Shown here one piece after another: positions 34,265 through 45,934 of a DNA stretch of 64,000 bases (its first letter is position 1; each line of letters starts with the position of its first letter). Where the stretch lies: assembly GCF_023159225.1 (NCBI RefSeq), contig NC_063188.1, positions 32,113,626-32,177,625 of the forward strand. Reading direction: 5' to 3'. Source of the stretch: Perognathus longimembris pacificus (taxonomy: Eukaryota; Chordata; Mammalia; Rodentia; Heteromyidae). A program made the translations under genes and the position numbers. The notes beneath the pieces are model-generated. The model worked only from the letters and a program-made list of their open reading frames with translations, did not search any database and was not told where the DNA came from.

Positions 34265-35650
34265 TAGTTCTTCATGTGAACCTAGGTGTTATCTTTAATC
34301 ATACTAAAACATCTTGCTGATCAGACACTGCTGATGGTCTTTTCCCAGGATAGCTCTGTCCATGCATCTGTCACTGGAACCTCCTAGCCCCTATTCCACC
34401 AGGAAAACTGCCATCCCTTTGCTCCAGTCTCAAAACAGATGGCCCATCCTTTTGGCCCAGATACAGGTGATCTTCAACCTAGTCTGCAGACTGAGAAATG
34501 GCAGCTGCATAGAATGAGTGTGGCATAAGACACAAATGGGAGTTGGCCAGTTCTTTCAACACCATGACTTACCAACTGACCTTTTCCCTCAGTCACATCT
34601 TGAACACACATTCCAGTTGGAACCTTGCCTACACCCTCTTCCCAAACACAAACTGTGTCCCTCCAAAAATGGGTGTGGGAAACAATTGTAAATGTCTGCT
34701 AAGAAAACAGCCCAAAGGCAAAAGGCTATAGACAGATTATCTTCTTGGCAAAATTAAATCAATTTATCATATGTCCAGATCATGCATGACACTAATAGTC
34801 TGCAAATATGCCAGTGCAATGCAGAGCTAGGATGAGCCTAATTTTGAAGTTTCCTCCTGGTATGGGACTTACTGCCTTTGGTAGAAGAGTAAAAAATGTC
34901 ACCTGGTGACTTATAGGGAAGGAGGCAAGATTTCTCCACCTTTCTGTCAGCCCTGTCTATCCCTACAGGAGGCCCCCAGTGGGCAGCCTGTTGGCCAGGC
35001 TAGAATCAGAGAGGAATCAGCACCTTTTTCTCAGTCCACCAAACAACCACATGTAAGTTGTCACCATGTTAGAAAAACATGGTTCCAGCAAAGATGAGCA
35101 AATTCAGCTTCATAGAGTGAACCCCCCTCCACTGCAGCTGCCATTTTGAATGAACATAATTTACAATTCCCAGAAATGCTTGAGAAGCTGTGTACTCACT
35201 TCTGGTGCCAAGCCTGGCCAGTTTTACAGATTCTCATTTAGCAGGTGTCTGTTGCTAAATCAGTAACAGCTGCTAATTGCTTTTCCACCCTACAACCCTC
35301 AGACAGAATGAAACATCTGCTGTTCCCTCACTTCAGGATAAAATCAAATATGTTATCATTTTTCCTTTGGGTGTCATTTTTATTAAAAAGCTTTCCGTTG
35401 ATGCCTAGAGTGGGCTAAGCTAGAAGAAAGGGAAGTTCTAAGGGCAACGCAACATAATGAGAATGTTCTGTGTCCCCCGACTCCATGCCAGGCTGCAGGG
35501 TATTTCAGGCTACTCTCCACAAATTAAGGCTTTAAGCCTGTGAGCACTAAGGGGCTATGATATTTCATCTACAGAGGCAAGACTCTGAAAGCCCCAACCC
35601 CTCAAGAGCTGGAGGTCAGAAGATCTGAATGCTCATCGGAGACTGCCACT
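34265..35650. other. Unique TMEM164 intron sequence, possible L2 at 34265-34480
   Basis: 'gaacctaggtgttatctttaatcatac' could be a weak L2 match. 35170-35420 looks unique, and no gene is seen. Confidence 0.35.
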
Positions 35651-35654
35651 CACT

Positions 35655-36010
35655 ACCAGTTACACTTTAGATAAATGTCTCCCCAAAGCCTTCATAGTGA
35701 AGGCTTGGTCTGCAGCTGATGGTGCTACAGGAAATGGTGGAACATTTAAGAGGTTCTACTTGGGCTTATTTGGAGCATGTAGGTCATTGGGGCCATGCTC
35801 ATCTGTTCCTGCTTTCCTTCTCTGCTTGCTGTGTGCTAAGAGGTAAACAGTCTCTATTATACCATGCACTCCCACCATGGTACACTGGCCAGCCCCAAAG
35901 CAACAGTCAAGCAACCATTGACTGAAACTTCTGAAATCTGTAACCAAAATAAATCTTTACCCTTTTAAGGCTGGTTATGGCAAGTATTTTGTCTCTGCAA
36001 GAAAAACCTG
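35655..36010 (+). mobile_element. Old LTR relic, MaLR-like
   Basis: 'gtctccccaaagccttcatagtgaaggcttgg', 'aggtcattggggccatgctc', 'accattgactgaaacttctgaaatctgtaaccaaaataaatc' and 'caagtattttgtc' in order. It shares its landmarks with the copy at 2448-2885. Confidence 0.6.
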
Positions 36011-36119
36011 GCTCACATAGGATATGAGCCCATATAAGAATTCCCTCAATGCAATACATTATCACGGTATTTCACAGAAACAATTAGTTTTGACCTTTTA
36101 AGTGTGTCTAGGACTCTGT

Positions 36120-36230
36120 ATTTTTTAGACAGTCTCCCTCCCTCTCTTTCATCCAGAATGGTCTTGAACTTGAGATCCTCATCTCTGCTCCCAAGTGCTA
36201 AGACTATAGGCATGTGCCATCATTCCCAGA
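36120..36230 (-). mobile_element. B1-like SINE fragment
   Basis: Antisense 7SL-type half: 'agaatggtcttgaacttgagatcc…actataggcatgtgccatcattcccag'. Confidence 0.7.
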
Positions 36231-36489
36231 AAGAGACCATCTTTTAGTTTTAATAGAGCTAGCTCGGAAGCCCTGAAGCATCACAATGTCTCCCTTGGAA
36301 AGAAGGATTATTTTCTTACCCCAAGCATTTCCAGTGTATGTCTATGTACCTCTACATTAAGCAATATCTTGCTACCTTCAGTTCCTCTATTTTATAAGGG
36401 CATCTCCAAAAACCTATAACTAACATCATGCTTAATGGCAGAAGGCTGAGTATATCCGACAAAGATGTCTATATTTTTACTTCTTTCTT

Positions 36490-36705
36490 TGTATGTGCTG
36501 GTCCTGGGGTTTGAACTCAGGGCCTGGGCCCCAGTGTTGTACCACTTGAGCCACAGCTCCACTTCTGCTTTTTTCAGTGCTCAGTTGAATATGAGTCTCA
36601 AGGACTTTTCTGCAAAGGCTGGCCTCAAACCGTGATCATCAGATCTCAGCCTTCTGAGTAGTTAGGATTATAGGTGTGAGCCACCAAGGCCCAGCTTGCA
36701 TTTGT
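36490..36705 (-). mobile_element. B1-like/Geo SINE nested in L1
   Basis: Antisense Geo half 'gtcctggggtttgaactcaggg', then antisense B1-like half ending 'aggtgtgagccaccaaggcccagc'. Confidence 0.85.
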
Positions 36706-36779
36706 TACTTCTATTCAACACCATACAGAGGGTCTAACCAATTCAGCTGGGTAAGGAAAAGAATGAAATGGCTCCCACA

Positions 36780-37128
36780 ATAGAAGGGACTATTCTGATT
36801 AAAATATAACAAATGTACATGTGAATTACTTTGGTGAAATTCCTTGGTATAATTAGTATACACTAAAAAAAAAGAATGAGAAGACTTGGGGGGGCAGATA
36901 ACAGCAGTTTGGGGAGTGTGGATACAGAGTGTGAAGGATGAATATGATTGAAGTATTTAAAATATGCACGTGTGAAAACAGAACAATAAAACTTGCTGAA
37001 ATTGTTTCAAGAATAAAGGAAAGAGATGGAAGGGAGAGGTATGCATATATGGAAATATCACAATGTCACAATGTAACTCCCCTGTAAGATTAGTATACGC
37101 TAATAAAAAATCTTTTAATAAAAGAAAT
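36780..37128 (+). mobile_element. L1-like 3'UTR piece nested in older L1
   Basis: Ends 'gtaactcccctgtaagattagtatacgctaataaaaaat' with an A-rich tail. The older L1 ORF2 resumes immediately after, so it inserted into that element. Confidence 0.55.
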
Positions 37129-37679
37129 GCCTCCGGGATGGGAAAGGAGAAAGTAAAATCATCTCTATTCACAAGCGACATAATCTTTTATATAGAAAAT
37201 CCTTAGAGTCCCACATACCAAAAAAAATTACAGTTAATAAGTGAGTTCTAAAAGGTGACAAGATATAAGATCAAAAGAAAAAATGAACTGTATTTCCACA
37301 GAATAGCAATGAATAATCTAAGGATGAAATTAAGAATTTCATTTGCAATACCATCAAAAGAATAAACTGCATAGGCACAAATATAAAAGAACTGAACAGC
37401 CTGTACTGTCAAAAGCACAAAACATCATTGAAAATTAAAAGAGAACTGAATAAAAGGATAGACATCTTATGACAGTAGATTGGAAGATTTAATACTGCTA
37501 AGATAGAAAAACTCAAATTAATCTGCATTCAATGTAACTCCCATCAAAATCCCACTTAACTACTTTGAAAAAGCTATAATACGATCCTGCAATAAGTAGG
37601 GAAAACACAAGGGTCCCAAAACAGCCAGAATTATTCTGAAAAAAAAAAAGAGAACAAACTTGAAGAACTTACATTTCAA

Positions 37680-37915
37680 AACCTTCTACTGACATGTGTG
37701 GTAGAGCATAGACCTGCACCCTAGCATGCAGGAGGCTGAGATCCAGAAGACTGAGGTTCAAAGCCAGATTGGGTAGAAAAGTCCATGAGACTCCATCTCC
37801 AAAATAATGCAAAAAGCAGAGCTGGATGTGTGGTTCAAGTGGTAGACGCTCAGTTGAGCATACAAGCTGTGCAAGCATGAGGCTCTGAATTCAAACCTCA
37901 GTATCACTCCTCCCA
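37680..37915 (+). mobile_element. B1-like/Geo SINE nested in L1, diverged
   Basis: 'gcatgcaggaggctgagatccag', 'ccatgagactccatctcc' and a Geo half 'gtggttcaagtggtagacgc…gaattcaaacctcagtatcac'. Confidence 0.75.
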
Positions 37916-38177
37916 AAAAGAGTATCTGAAGTTTGAATCCAACTTGGGCAAGACCATGTTTCAAAAACCAAAACAAAACAAAAGCTTCTACAAAGGTACA
38001 GTAACCAAGACAGTGTGGTGCCAACATATAGCTGGGAGTCTAGAAATAAACATTTATGCTTTAAATTTATTTTTGACTAATTTCAATAAGGATGCCAAGA
38101 TATTTTAGTAGGTCAGCAGTTGTTTCAAACAATAGTACTGAGACTACTAGATGTCCACAAATAAAAAACGGAATTTA

Positions 38178-38400
38178 AGCCAGGTGTTGGTGGCTCACAC
38201 CTGTAATCCTATTCAGGAGGCCCAGATGTGAGGCTCACTGTTCAAAGCCAGCAGTAGTAGGAAAGTTCCAGAGACTTATCTCCAATTAACCACAAAACGG
38301 CTGTGGCTCAAGTGGTAAAGCATTATCCTTGAGCAGAAAAAAAGCTAAGGAACAGCGCCTAGACCCTGAGTTCAAGTCCCAGTACCAGCACAAAAAATGC
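38178..38400 (+). mobile_element. B1-like/Geo composite SINE
   Basis: 'agccaggtgttggtggctcacacctgtaatcc', linker 'ctccaattaaccac' and Geo half 'gtggctcaagtggtaaagc'. Confidence 0.88.
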
Positions 38401-38404
38401 GAAA

Positions 38405-38642
38405 GAAAATATGATGCAACATCCAAAATACCAACCTTGAGTGAAAAAGCTAAGACTACAAGGCCTGGCCTGGAATTCAAGCCCCAGTACCAGGTGCAGA
38501 CATGCCCCCATACACACACAGGCATGCACACACAATATAAGTATGCAGCAAAGCAATTAACATTGATCAAGATACATTGCACTCATAAACTGATTTAAAT
38601 GGCAACTCCTTAGTAAACTACTTAAAAATAATAGAAAAAGAA
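38405..38642 (+). mobile_element. Geo-half remnant and L1-like 3' tail
   Basis: 'accttgagtgaaaaagctaag…gaattcaagccccagtaccagg' is a Geo remnant. 'cattgatcaagatacattgcactcataaactg' to 'tacttaaaaataat' repeats the L1-like tail of 22620-22868. Confidence 0.55.
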
Positions 38643-38731
38643 ACTTTAAAATGCCAAGGGATTTCAAAAGACATTAAAAAACATAAAATGTCCAACAGGT
38701 ACAGAAATATGTATTCAAGGTGAGAAGTTTA

Positions 38732-38942
38732 GGGCTGGGAATGTGGCTTAGTGGTAGAGTTGCTTGCCTAGCATTCATGAAGCCCTGAGTTGGATTCCTC
38801 AATACCAAGTAAACAACAACAACAACAAAAAAAAGCCAGAAGTGGTGCTGTGGCTCAAGTGGTAGAGTGCTGGCCTTGAGCAAAAGAAGCTTAGGGACAG
38901 TGCCCAGGTTCAGAGTTCAAGCCCCAAGAATAGCAAAAAATA
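38732..38942 (+). mobile_element. IDL-Geo dimeric SINE
   Basis: Complete dimer with a (CAA) stretch between the halves and 'gtggctcaagtggtagagtgctggcc' in the Geo half. Confidence 0.92.
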
Positions 38943-38949
38943 AAATAAA

Positions 38950-39660
38950 ATAGAAGTTTAGACGTTATCAGGGAAATGCAAATAAAAGCCATAAAGAGCT
39001 ATCTTGCCACACTTTCAAAAGGCTACAATTAAGAGTAGGTGGTGTGCTCCAACTCTGAGAGTGTGGACCAGTTATAAAATGCTATCACTTTATCATCGGA
39101 AGGTAGTCTGGCAGTTCAGCAAATGATTAAACACAGATTATGATCTAGCAAGTACCCTCCTAGTTATGCAGCTAAAAGTAGACATTCAATTAGACAATGT
39201 TATTCACAGTCACTAAAAGGCAGAAATAATTCAAATGACCACCAGCAGACGAATGCTAAAGAAAATGTTATACATCAGACAAAGAATCTAATGCACCCTT
39301 TATAATGAATTAAGTTCTGACCAATGCTACATGGATGAACCTTGAAAACAAAACCTTGAAAAGAACCTTGAAAAAAGCAATGAAAGAAGCCAAATGCAAA
39401 AGGCCACATATTATAGGATTCCAATTATACAAAATGTCCAAAGTATGTAAACTCATAGAGACAGTAGATGCCAGAGACTGGAGAGGGAAACGAGGTGTGA
39501 CTGCTAAGGGATACAAGACTTCTTTGGGGGATTAATGATGAAATACTTCTAAAATTAAATAGCGTTAATGAGTATATAACACTAAGTATATTAAAACTCA
39601 CTAAATTGTATACCTTAAAACAAATTCATCATATGTAAATTAAATCTAAAATTCCCATCC
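38950..39660 (+). mobile_element. Old L1 3' end
   Basis: 'gggaaatgcaaataaaagccataaagagctatc', 'tacatggatgaaccttgaaaac', 'ggccacatattataggattcc' and 'aaattgtataccttaaaac' give the end of L1 ORF2 and 3'UTR. It is probably the same insertion as 36390-38170, split by SINEs. Confidence 0.8.
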
Positions 39661-39809
39661 AAAATGTGACTGAATAGAGGGAAGAATATTCAGAAGGCAC
39701 AAGGTGGGAGGATGAAGGAGGGAAGCAACAGCACCTATCTGTGAGGAAGTAGAGGTAGTAGGAATAGGGTCCAATGCTACTTTTTGCACGACCCTATCTG
39801 AAAAATAAA

Positions 39810-39975
39810 AGGGGTTAGAGGAATGACTCAGATGGTAGAGTGCCAGCCAATGAGTGAAATTGACAGATATCCAGTTGGAGTCCTAGTCTCAGACAATATA
39901 ACTAAAAGCAAATAACAAGAGGGTGAGGTTCAAGCATTTGAAGTCCCATGCTCAAACACCAATACAAAAAGAGAA
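39810..39975 (+). mobile_element. Degraded Geo/ID-like SINE pieces
   Basis: 'ggaatgactcagatggtagagtgccagcc' is a recognisable box-A region; the rest is diverged. Confidence 0.45.
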
Positions 39976-40894
39976 AAGGGGGTGGGGTGGGGAAGAGATC
40001 GGGGTCAAAGAGTTTTTTGTGTGGTGCTATTAACTTTTCAAAGCTATCTCTTTCAAAGTTATCTCCTTGGTTGACTTTCCTTATCTCCTAAATCTTTCCT
40101 CTATACCCAACAATGAGCAGATAGTACTAATCCTATTGGGCAATCTGCAGCTAGGTAGGGTGATATGAACTCATTCAAACCCCCAGGTGCCAGCCACAAG
40201 CAAGATGGAATTATATCAAATTGCACACAATACAGTTGCCTGATGTCCTCTGTAGAAGTAAGTATGTTTTGAAAGAGGCTCTGAGGACTTGTGCAGCTAA
40301 AGTTGAAAACCCCTGGTCCAGAGACTGGAGAGAGTGAAATCACTCTGAGATAAGACTACAAGACGTTCATTACATAAAGAAATATCCCTTGGGGTGGTGG
40401 CCTGTGGAGCCTAGGGACCATTTTTCCAGAACCAAGGCAAGCCACTTGCTAGTAACTAACTAGCCAGCTTAGGGGCAAACAGGCTGCCAGGTGGCACTCA
40501 CTGCTCCCACTTGCTAAATGGGCTCAGGGGCTGGGGCCTCTTGAGAAACTCAATAGGCTGCACATTTTATTTCCAGAAGCAAATGAAACAAGAGTAGGCC
40601 TAATTCTCAGGTCAGAAAAGAAGACAAAGGGCTAGCCAGTTCCCTAATCAAACAGGCGAGGTGTGAAACACAAAAAACCAAGGGCAGTATTAGTTGATGT
40701 AGACAAAAAAGCCTGCCATGGAATTTTAATCTTACTCAGCAAGGCTAATTCAGAAACAAAGCCCACTTCATGTCACCCAACAGCTCAAGGGGCTGGAGCC
40801 AAAAGCTCTGCAGAAGAACACCAAAGAGGAATACCAACAGGAAAGTCTTCAAATGGATTAAGGCGATATTGGTAATAACAGTAGCAATAGCATG
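39976..40894. other. Unique TMEM164 intron sequence
   Basis: No feature recognised. Confidence 0.45.
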
Positions 40895-40995
40895 TGAAGC
40901 CTAGCATGATTACGCATGGCTGCAACCCCAATATTTACAGTCTAAGAATCCCAAGTTCAAGGTCAGCCTAGTTATATTGGGAATATGCCTCAAAG
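40895..40995 (+). mobile_element. Diverged B1-like SINE fragment
   Basis: 'gcctagcatgattacgcatggctgcaacccc…aagttcaaggtcagcctagttatat'. Confidence 0.5.
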
Positions 40996-40999
40996 ACAA

Positions 41000-41165
41000 A
41001 CATAAAGCAGGAACTGGTCTATGTGACTGGAACAGGGCTAAGTGCTTTGCACGTATTATATCCACTTAATACAGATACGCAAATGTGGACAGCAAGTCAG
41101 TTACCCTATACAAGACCACATGGCTGTACACTGAGATTGGACCATATAACCGTAGTGTGGCTCTA
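41000..41165 (+). mobile_element. MIR SINE
   Basis: 'ggaacagggctaagtgctttgcacgtattat' and 'ttaccctatacaagaccacatggctg' follow the MIR 5' and core regions. Confidence 0.65.
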
Positions 41166-41362
41166 AGGAGAGGACCTTTAAATAGTACACTGCAGTAACT
41201 CATAGCATCGAAGCAGAGACAAATGCCTTCCAGAACACATATAGAATAATAATAGTTGGTACTGTTCTACATTTTTTTCCTTCGGGTTTTTTTTATTTTA
41301 AATGCTTTTTATTAATAATATATTATTTTCATAAGAAAACAATATATATTCATAAATATGCA

Positions 41363-41386
41363 ATATATATATATATATATATATAT
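41363..41386 (+). repeat. (AT)n microsatellite
   Basis: About 12 AT units in an AT-rich stretch (41280-41390). Confidence 0.9.
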
Positions 41387-41569
41387 GAAAGCCAAAAGGT
41401 AAAAGCCTGTTGTTATTTTCGTCTTCTCACTGTATAGAAAAGTAAGCGGCTTTGCATGGGCAACAGCTTTTAGCTGTTGATACTTTCTTTGAGAAATTTT
41501 CAATACTATGTCATTTGTTTTGGTCAAGAAAACAACAGTATTTTAAGTGGTTGAAAACAATAATTCAGG

Positions 41570-41790
41570 GGCAGGGAATATGGCCTAGTGATAAAGTGCT
41601 TGTCCCCTGAGTTTGATTCCTCAGCACCACATATATAGAAAAAGCCAGAAAGGGTACTGTGGCTCAAGAGGTAGAGTGCTAGCCTTGAGCAAAAAAGAAG
41701 CCAGGGACAGTGCCCAGGCCCTGAGTCCAAGCCCCAGGACTGGCAAAAAAAAACCCCAAACCAAACCAACAACAAAAAAACAAATAAAAA
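41570..41790 (+). mobile_element. IDL-Geo dimeric SINE
   Basis: The IDL half is shortened between 'gtgcttgtcccctga' and 'gtttgattcctcag'; the Geo half is complete, followed by an A-rich tail with (CAAA) variants. Confidence 0.9.
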
Positions 41791-41944
41791 AAGAAAACAA
41801 TAATTTACTTGGAAAAATATCACCTTATGATCCCTTTTTCTTCACACATCAAATCCCAGGACAGATTGAAGAGGGACCACTAGAATTTCCCTGAACAGCA
41901 TGGAATTTTAGGATAACTGGAGACTTCGATTATCCATTTTTTAG

Positions 41945-42155
41945 AGAGGGGACAGTACTGAAGTTGGAATTCAAGTTTACTTGTTTGACTAGCACTCTAC
42001 CTCTTGAGCTATTCTTCCAGCCCTTCTTTTTGCTGGTTTAGAAGACAGTTTCATGGACATTTCTGCCCCAGCTGGATTCAAACCATGATCTTCCAGATCT
42101 GAGCTTCCTGAGGGACTAAGATTACAGGTAGGAGCCACCAGTGCCCAGAGAGTCA
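41945..42155 (-). mobile_element. B1-like/Geo composite SINE
   Basis: Antisense 'ctagcactctacctcttgagc' Geo half and 'agattacaggtaggagccaccagtgcccag' left half. Confidence 0.8.
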
Positions 42156-42289
42156 TTTCTGTGGCTATGCATCATCTACTACATGGGAGGCCCTGCAGAG
42201 GGTCAGTCACAAAGCAAATTACAGTCATTCCCCACAAGAAAATAGTGAGGATGCTCAAGAGAGTCCTTGGAGCATAGGTTGACTATAAC

Positions 42290-42500
42290 ATCCAACCACA
42301 CCATGGAATGCTAAACAGCTAGTAGAGATTGCAGATTGTCCACTTTTAGGTTAAAGGGAAAACATCCTGGGAATATATTTGTAGTAAAATCTCAACTGTG
42401 TAAGAAACTTTCCTGTAAATAAACCAATGGCTATAAATTTGAACATCTTTACAGATAGAAGCAAAGAGATAAATGTGGAAATATACACAAACCTTTAACA
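42290..42500 (+). mobile_element. Possible old L1 3' fragment
   Basis: 'ccatggaatgctaaacagctagtagag' and 'ctgtaaataaaccaatggctataaa' resemble the end of L1M-type ORF2/3'UTR. Confidence 0.4.
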
Positions 42501-43683
42501 GAATTTAACCACAAGAGTTGATGTGCCTTAATACAGTGACAGACTAATGTCACAACATGAATTCCTTAGATTATATTGCCCCAGGATGCTGTAGCCATCT
42601 TACTTTGTGGGAATGCATGTACTTCTCGGAATACAACCATGTGTAAGCAGTATAGGACTGAAAATGTGCTGGAATATCAACCTGAATAATTAGGAACAAG
42701 GAGGTGGGAACACCATGACTTTCACTGTGAGAAAGACTGAAGTTCTCTTTCCAATTCTGTCATTTCCCTAGAAATTGGTTTGGACCAGAAACCCCAAACT
42801 CTTCTCAACACAGCCTTCCTGTATCTTCAGACATGCAGCATTCACCTAATCAGACATATTCAGATCTTTGTGGAAGGCAAAAAAACCATTATGCCTCAGT
42901 CAATTTTTCAGAAAGTGAAAACTTCTTTGGAAACCAAGATTTCTCTACTTGAGGACCCCCAAGAAAGCAAAGGGATATTCTGTGCCTAGCTGAAGCCCAA
43001 ACTACAAACTATAACTTTTTTAAATAGCTCAATTTCCCAGACACAGAAATAACTTTTCTAGGTCAATTAGCACATTTCAATGTGCCAATTAGCAAAGAGT
43101 GAGATTCTCAAGCCTATTTGCATTGGTGACAGCAAAGTTTTCCCTGCACCCCACATGGAGACAAGGTGTGTGGGTTACAAAGATTCAGCCCAAAAATACA
43201 AAGATAATGTTCTTGAATGGTAGACTGACACTAAGTAATGACAAAGGCATTACTAATCTCTTCCATTTGGGCTGAAAAATTGAGACATTCAAAAGAACCA
43301 TCTGACAGAGCAAAAGAACTGGGCAAAAGACAGAGGGGTAGTAAGGGGAGAATAAAAGAACAAATGTAACAGATCAACAAAGACACACAATAAGAGGTTA
43401 TTTTGATAATGAGATAATAATACAGTGAAGTCTTCGGTCCTTGAAGAAGAAAGAAGCTTGATAAAAGGATTATTATTACTCCTCTTACAATTCTAGTGCA
43501 AGACAGATGGCTGCAAACATAGATACAGGCTTGAATAGTGTGTTCTGTCTGAGAAGGGGATTGAGACTGTGTCTTCTTTTTTCCCTTGCCCAGAATACTC
43601 TACTGGTGTTAGGAAGACAAAGGGTGAAAATGGCAGAGGACTAAGGATGCAGCGGCGGGGCAAGCATCACACATCACAGCCAG
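42501..43683. other. Unique TMEM164 intron sequence
   Basis: The 69-residue frame at 42780 has no supporting features. Confidence 0.4.
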
Positions 43684-43760
43684 ATGTATATATACATATG
43701 TACATGTATATTTACTTATGTGTATATGTATACATATATGCATATATTTACATATGTATG
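43684..43760 (+). repeat. TA/TG-rich simple sequence
   Basis: Alternating TATA, CATA and TATG units; the solo LTR at 43761 inserted into its end. Confidence 0.8.
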
Positions 43761-44160
43761 TGTAAGGTTCACTGAAAGTAAACCACCACATGGTTCCGAC
43801 AGAGAAAAGTTTATTGGGGGGAGAGAGGGAGAGCAAACTGCAGTCCTGCATGAGATGGAGGCTTGTGGAGACAGAGGGGAAGGAAGAAGAGAAAAGAGAG
43901 GAGGGGACTCAAATTCAGCTGGATTATATAGGGAAAGGTGGGAGGCGGGACCACAGTGGATGCAGAAGTAATCTCAGGGCCTGGGGAACCTCTCACATTT
44001 GGAGGGAGGCAGTTCAGGAAATGACCTCAGCGGATAATGAAGTGGTTTCAGAGCCTGGGGTCCTTTCCTGACTCACAGTCAGGTGACTAACAGGTGATTT
44101 CTGGTTTGAGGTAGGTGAAGAGGAAGGGGGGAGGGGCTGTACCCCTGGTTAGACCTAACA
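43761..44160 (-). mobile_element. Solo LTR with 5-bp target site duplication
   Basis: The segment is exactly 400 bp with inverted termini TGT…ACA. It is flanked by GTATG on both sides (43756-43760 and 44161-44165), the signature of retroviral-type integration. On the minus strand it starts TGTTAGGTC and ends CTTACA, with a TATA-like CTATATAATCC (about 43930) and AATAAA (about 43811-43816) in the expected order. No internal coding region is present, so it is a solo LTR. Family not identified; a 5-bp duplication fits ERV3/MaLR or some ERV1 elements. Confidence 0.85.
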
Positions 44161-44402
44161 GTATGTATGTATGTTTTGCACCGTCACAGGCACCAATATG
44201 GAAGCCAGTATCACCATCAAAACAAAAAACAGATAAGTATTACAAGGAATTCATTAAGTATACTGCACATCTGTTTTGAAAGCTATGAACTATTGACAAC
44301 AGATTGTGGAGATCTTAACTTCCAGTCCATAGAAATGCCTACAACAAGGAAAGTAAGAAGAAAGAGATAGTCTATGTAGCGCCTGAGACTGTATATAATC
44401 TT

Positions 44403-44485
44403 AGTTGGGTGGGGATGTAGCTAAGTGGTAAAGCACTTGCCTAGCATATGTGAGGCCCTGGGATCCATTCCTTGCCTCTTGTTTT
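44403..44485 (+). mobile_element. ID-type SINE monomer
   Basis: 'gttgggtggggatgtagctaagtggtaaagcacttgcctagc…gggatccattcc'. Confidence 0.75.
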
Positions 44486-44491
44486 TGTTTT

Positions 44492-44706
44492 TCTTTTGTT
44501 TTGTTTTTTGCCAGTCCTGGGGCTTGAACTCAGGGCCTGACCACTGTCCCTGACTTCGTTTTGCTCAAGGTTAGCACTCTGCCACTTGGGCCTCACCTCA
44601 GTGCCACTTCTGGCCCTTTCTATATGTGGGGGTGCTGAGGAATCGAACCCAGGGTTTCATGTATGCGACACAAGCACTCTACCACTAGGCCATATTCCTA
44701 GCCCCA
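44492..44706 (-). mobile_element. IDL-Geo dimeric SINE
   Basis: Antisense copy with T-rich tail, 'gccagtcctggggcttgaactcaggg', 'gtgctgaggaatcgaacccaggg' and 'ccatattcctagccc'. Confidence 0.92.
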
Positions 44707-45894
44707 AAACAGTTTTTGTTATGTAGTTGTCTTCAGCTATTCAGAAACGTATGAGCCAGTACTTAGGAAGGGAGGCTACAAATGGCATGCAAGCTCCCAT
44801 GACTGTCTTTGAAGAAGAAACAAGCTCTGATGTCACGGTCAGGAGGCTTAGGTTTAAGGCTCACCCAGGCTTCTTCAGCAAGTCATTTAGCTCAAATAGA
44901 CGGTTGTTGAGCTCCCTAATAATTTAATAATCAGTGGTCCTGTGATGTGTTTCTTCTCCTTCCCTTTCCCAAGACTGGAAATCACCTTGAAGACACTTTA
45001 GCAGAAAGAGGTCTCAGGCATCCGGGCTGGTAAGGACACTTGTAATAATGGGGCCATTGAATACATGGGTCTTCTTCAATCTAGGCTATTAGTTTTAAAC
45101 ACGTAAAACCAGGGGAACTGAAACCTGGGTATTTTCTACCTGGTCTGCAAATCTCAGTGGCAATGGGTCACATGGCAGAAGAACATATGGAAATTCAGTG
45201 ATAACTCCAAGTCTATTAGCTAACTATAGCAACTTCTCTAATTCCTTTAACTCTTTTCATGTATTCGAATGTATGTATAAAGTTTATGTATGCTGGTGGA
45301 ACTAGCACACCAACTAATTAGTCCTTTTTATTTTTCTGCTTCCTCATTATTGCTAATGAGAAAAAAAATTAAAAAGGTAAAGAGCCAAGAAGGAAGGACA
45401 GGCTGAAGCCAGTCTGAGCTGGGGTTTTTCATGGGAATGTCCGTACTGAATACATTCAACGGATCAAAGCTACAGGCAGCTTTTGAAAACTATTTAGAAT
45501 AAAACAAGTAGGGGAGAAAATATCGTCGTTGTGCCAGACTGCTTCTTAAACTCACATCAAGGCAAAGCCAGAAGGCATCCAGTTAGTCCAGATATCAGGC
45601 CAAGAACCATAGCCTTGTTTTAAGTGTGTGTCTCTCCTTTCCTTCCCAAGAAGGAAAGAGGTCAACAACCTAATGCTACACCTGCACTTTGTAGCTCCTT
45701 CTGATGACTGCTGCTAGCTCAGTGTATGTTTTTCTAAGAAGCAGTGTGGTTGAAACAGTTCAGACTAAAGAAAGGTGACTTGGGAAGTAGTTTTGTCCCC
45801 TAAGCTATATATATATTACCATACACATACATACACATATCATACACATAAATATACATATATTACCATATATTTAATATACTAATAATATACA

Positions 45895-45934
<40 letters not shown>

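Larger units (their letters stand above)
36390..38170 (+). mobile_element. Old L1 ORF2 region with nested insertions
   Basis: L1 reverse-transcriptase-region landmarks run in order: 'ctaacatcatgcttaatggcagaaggctgag' (36420), 'aaaatcatctctattcacaagcgac' (37155), 'aatttcatttgcaataccatcaaaaga' (37330), 'actcccatcaaaatcccac' (37530) and 'gtaaccaagacagtgtggtgcc' (38005). The element is interrupted at 36490-36705, 36780-37128 and 37680-37975. The frame is heavily decayed. Confidence 0.75.
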
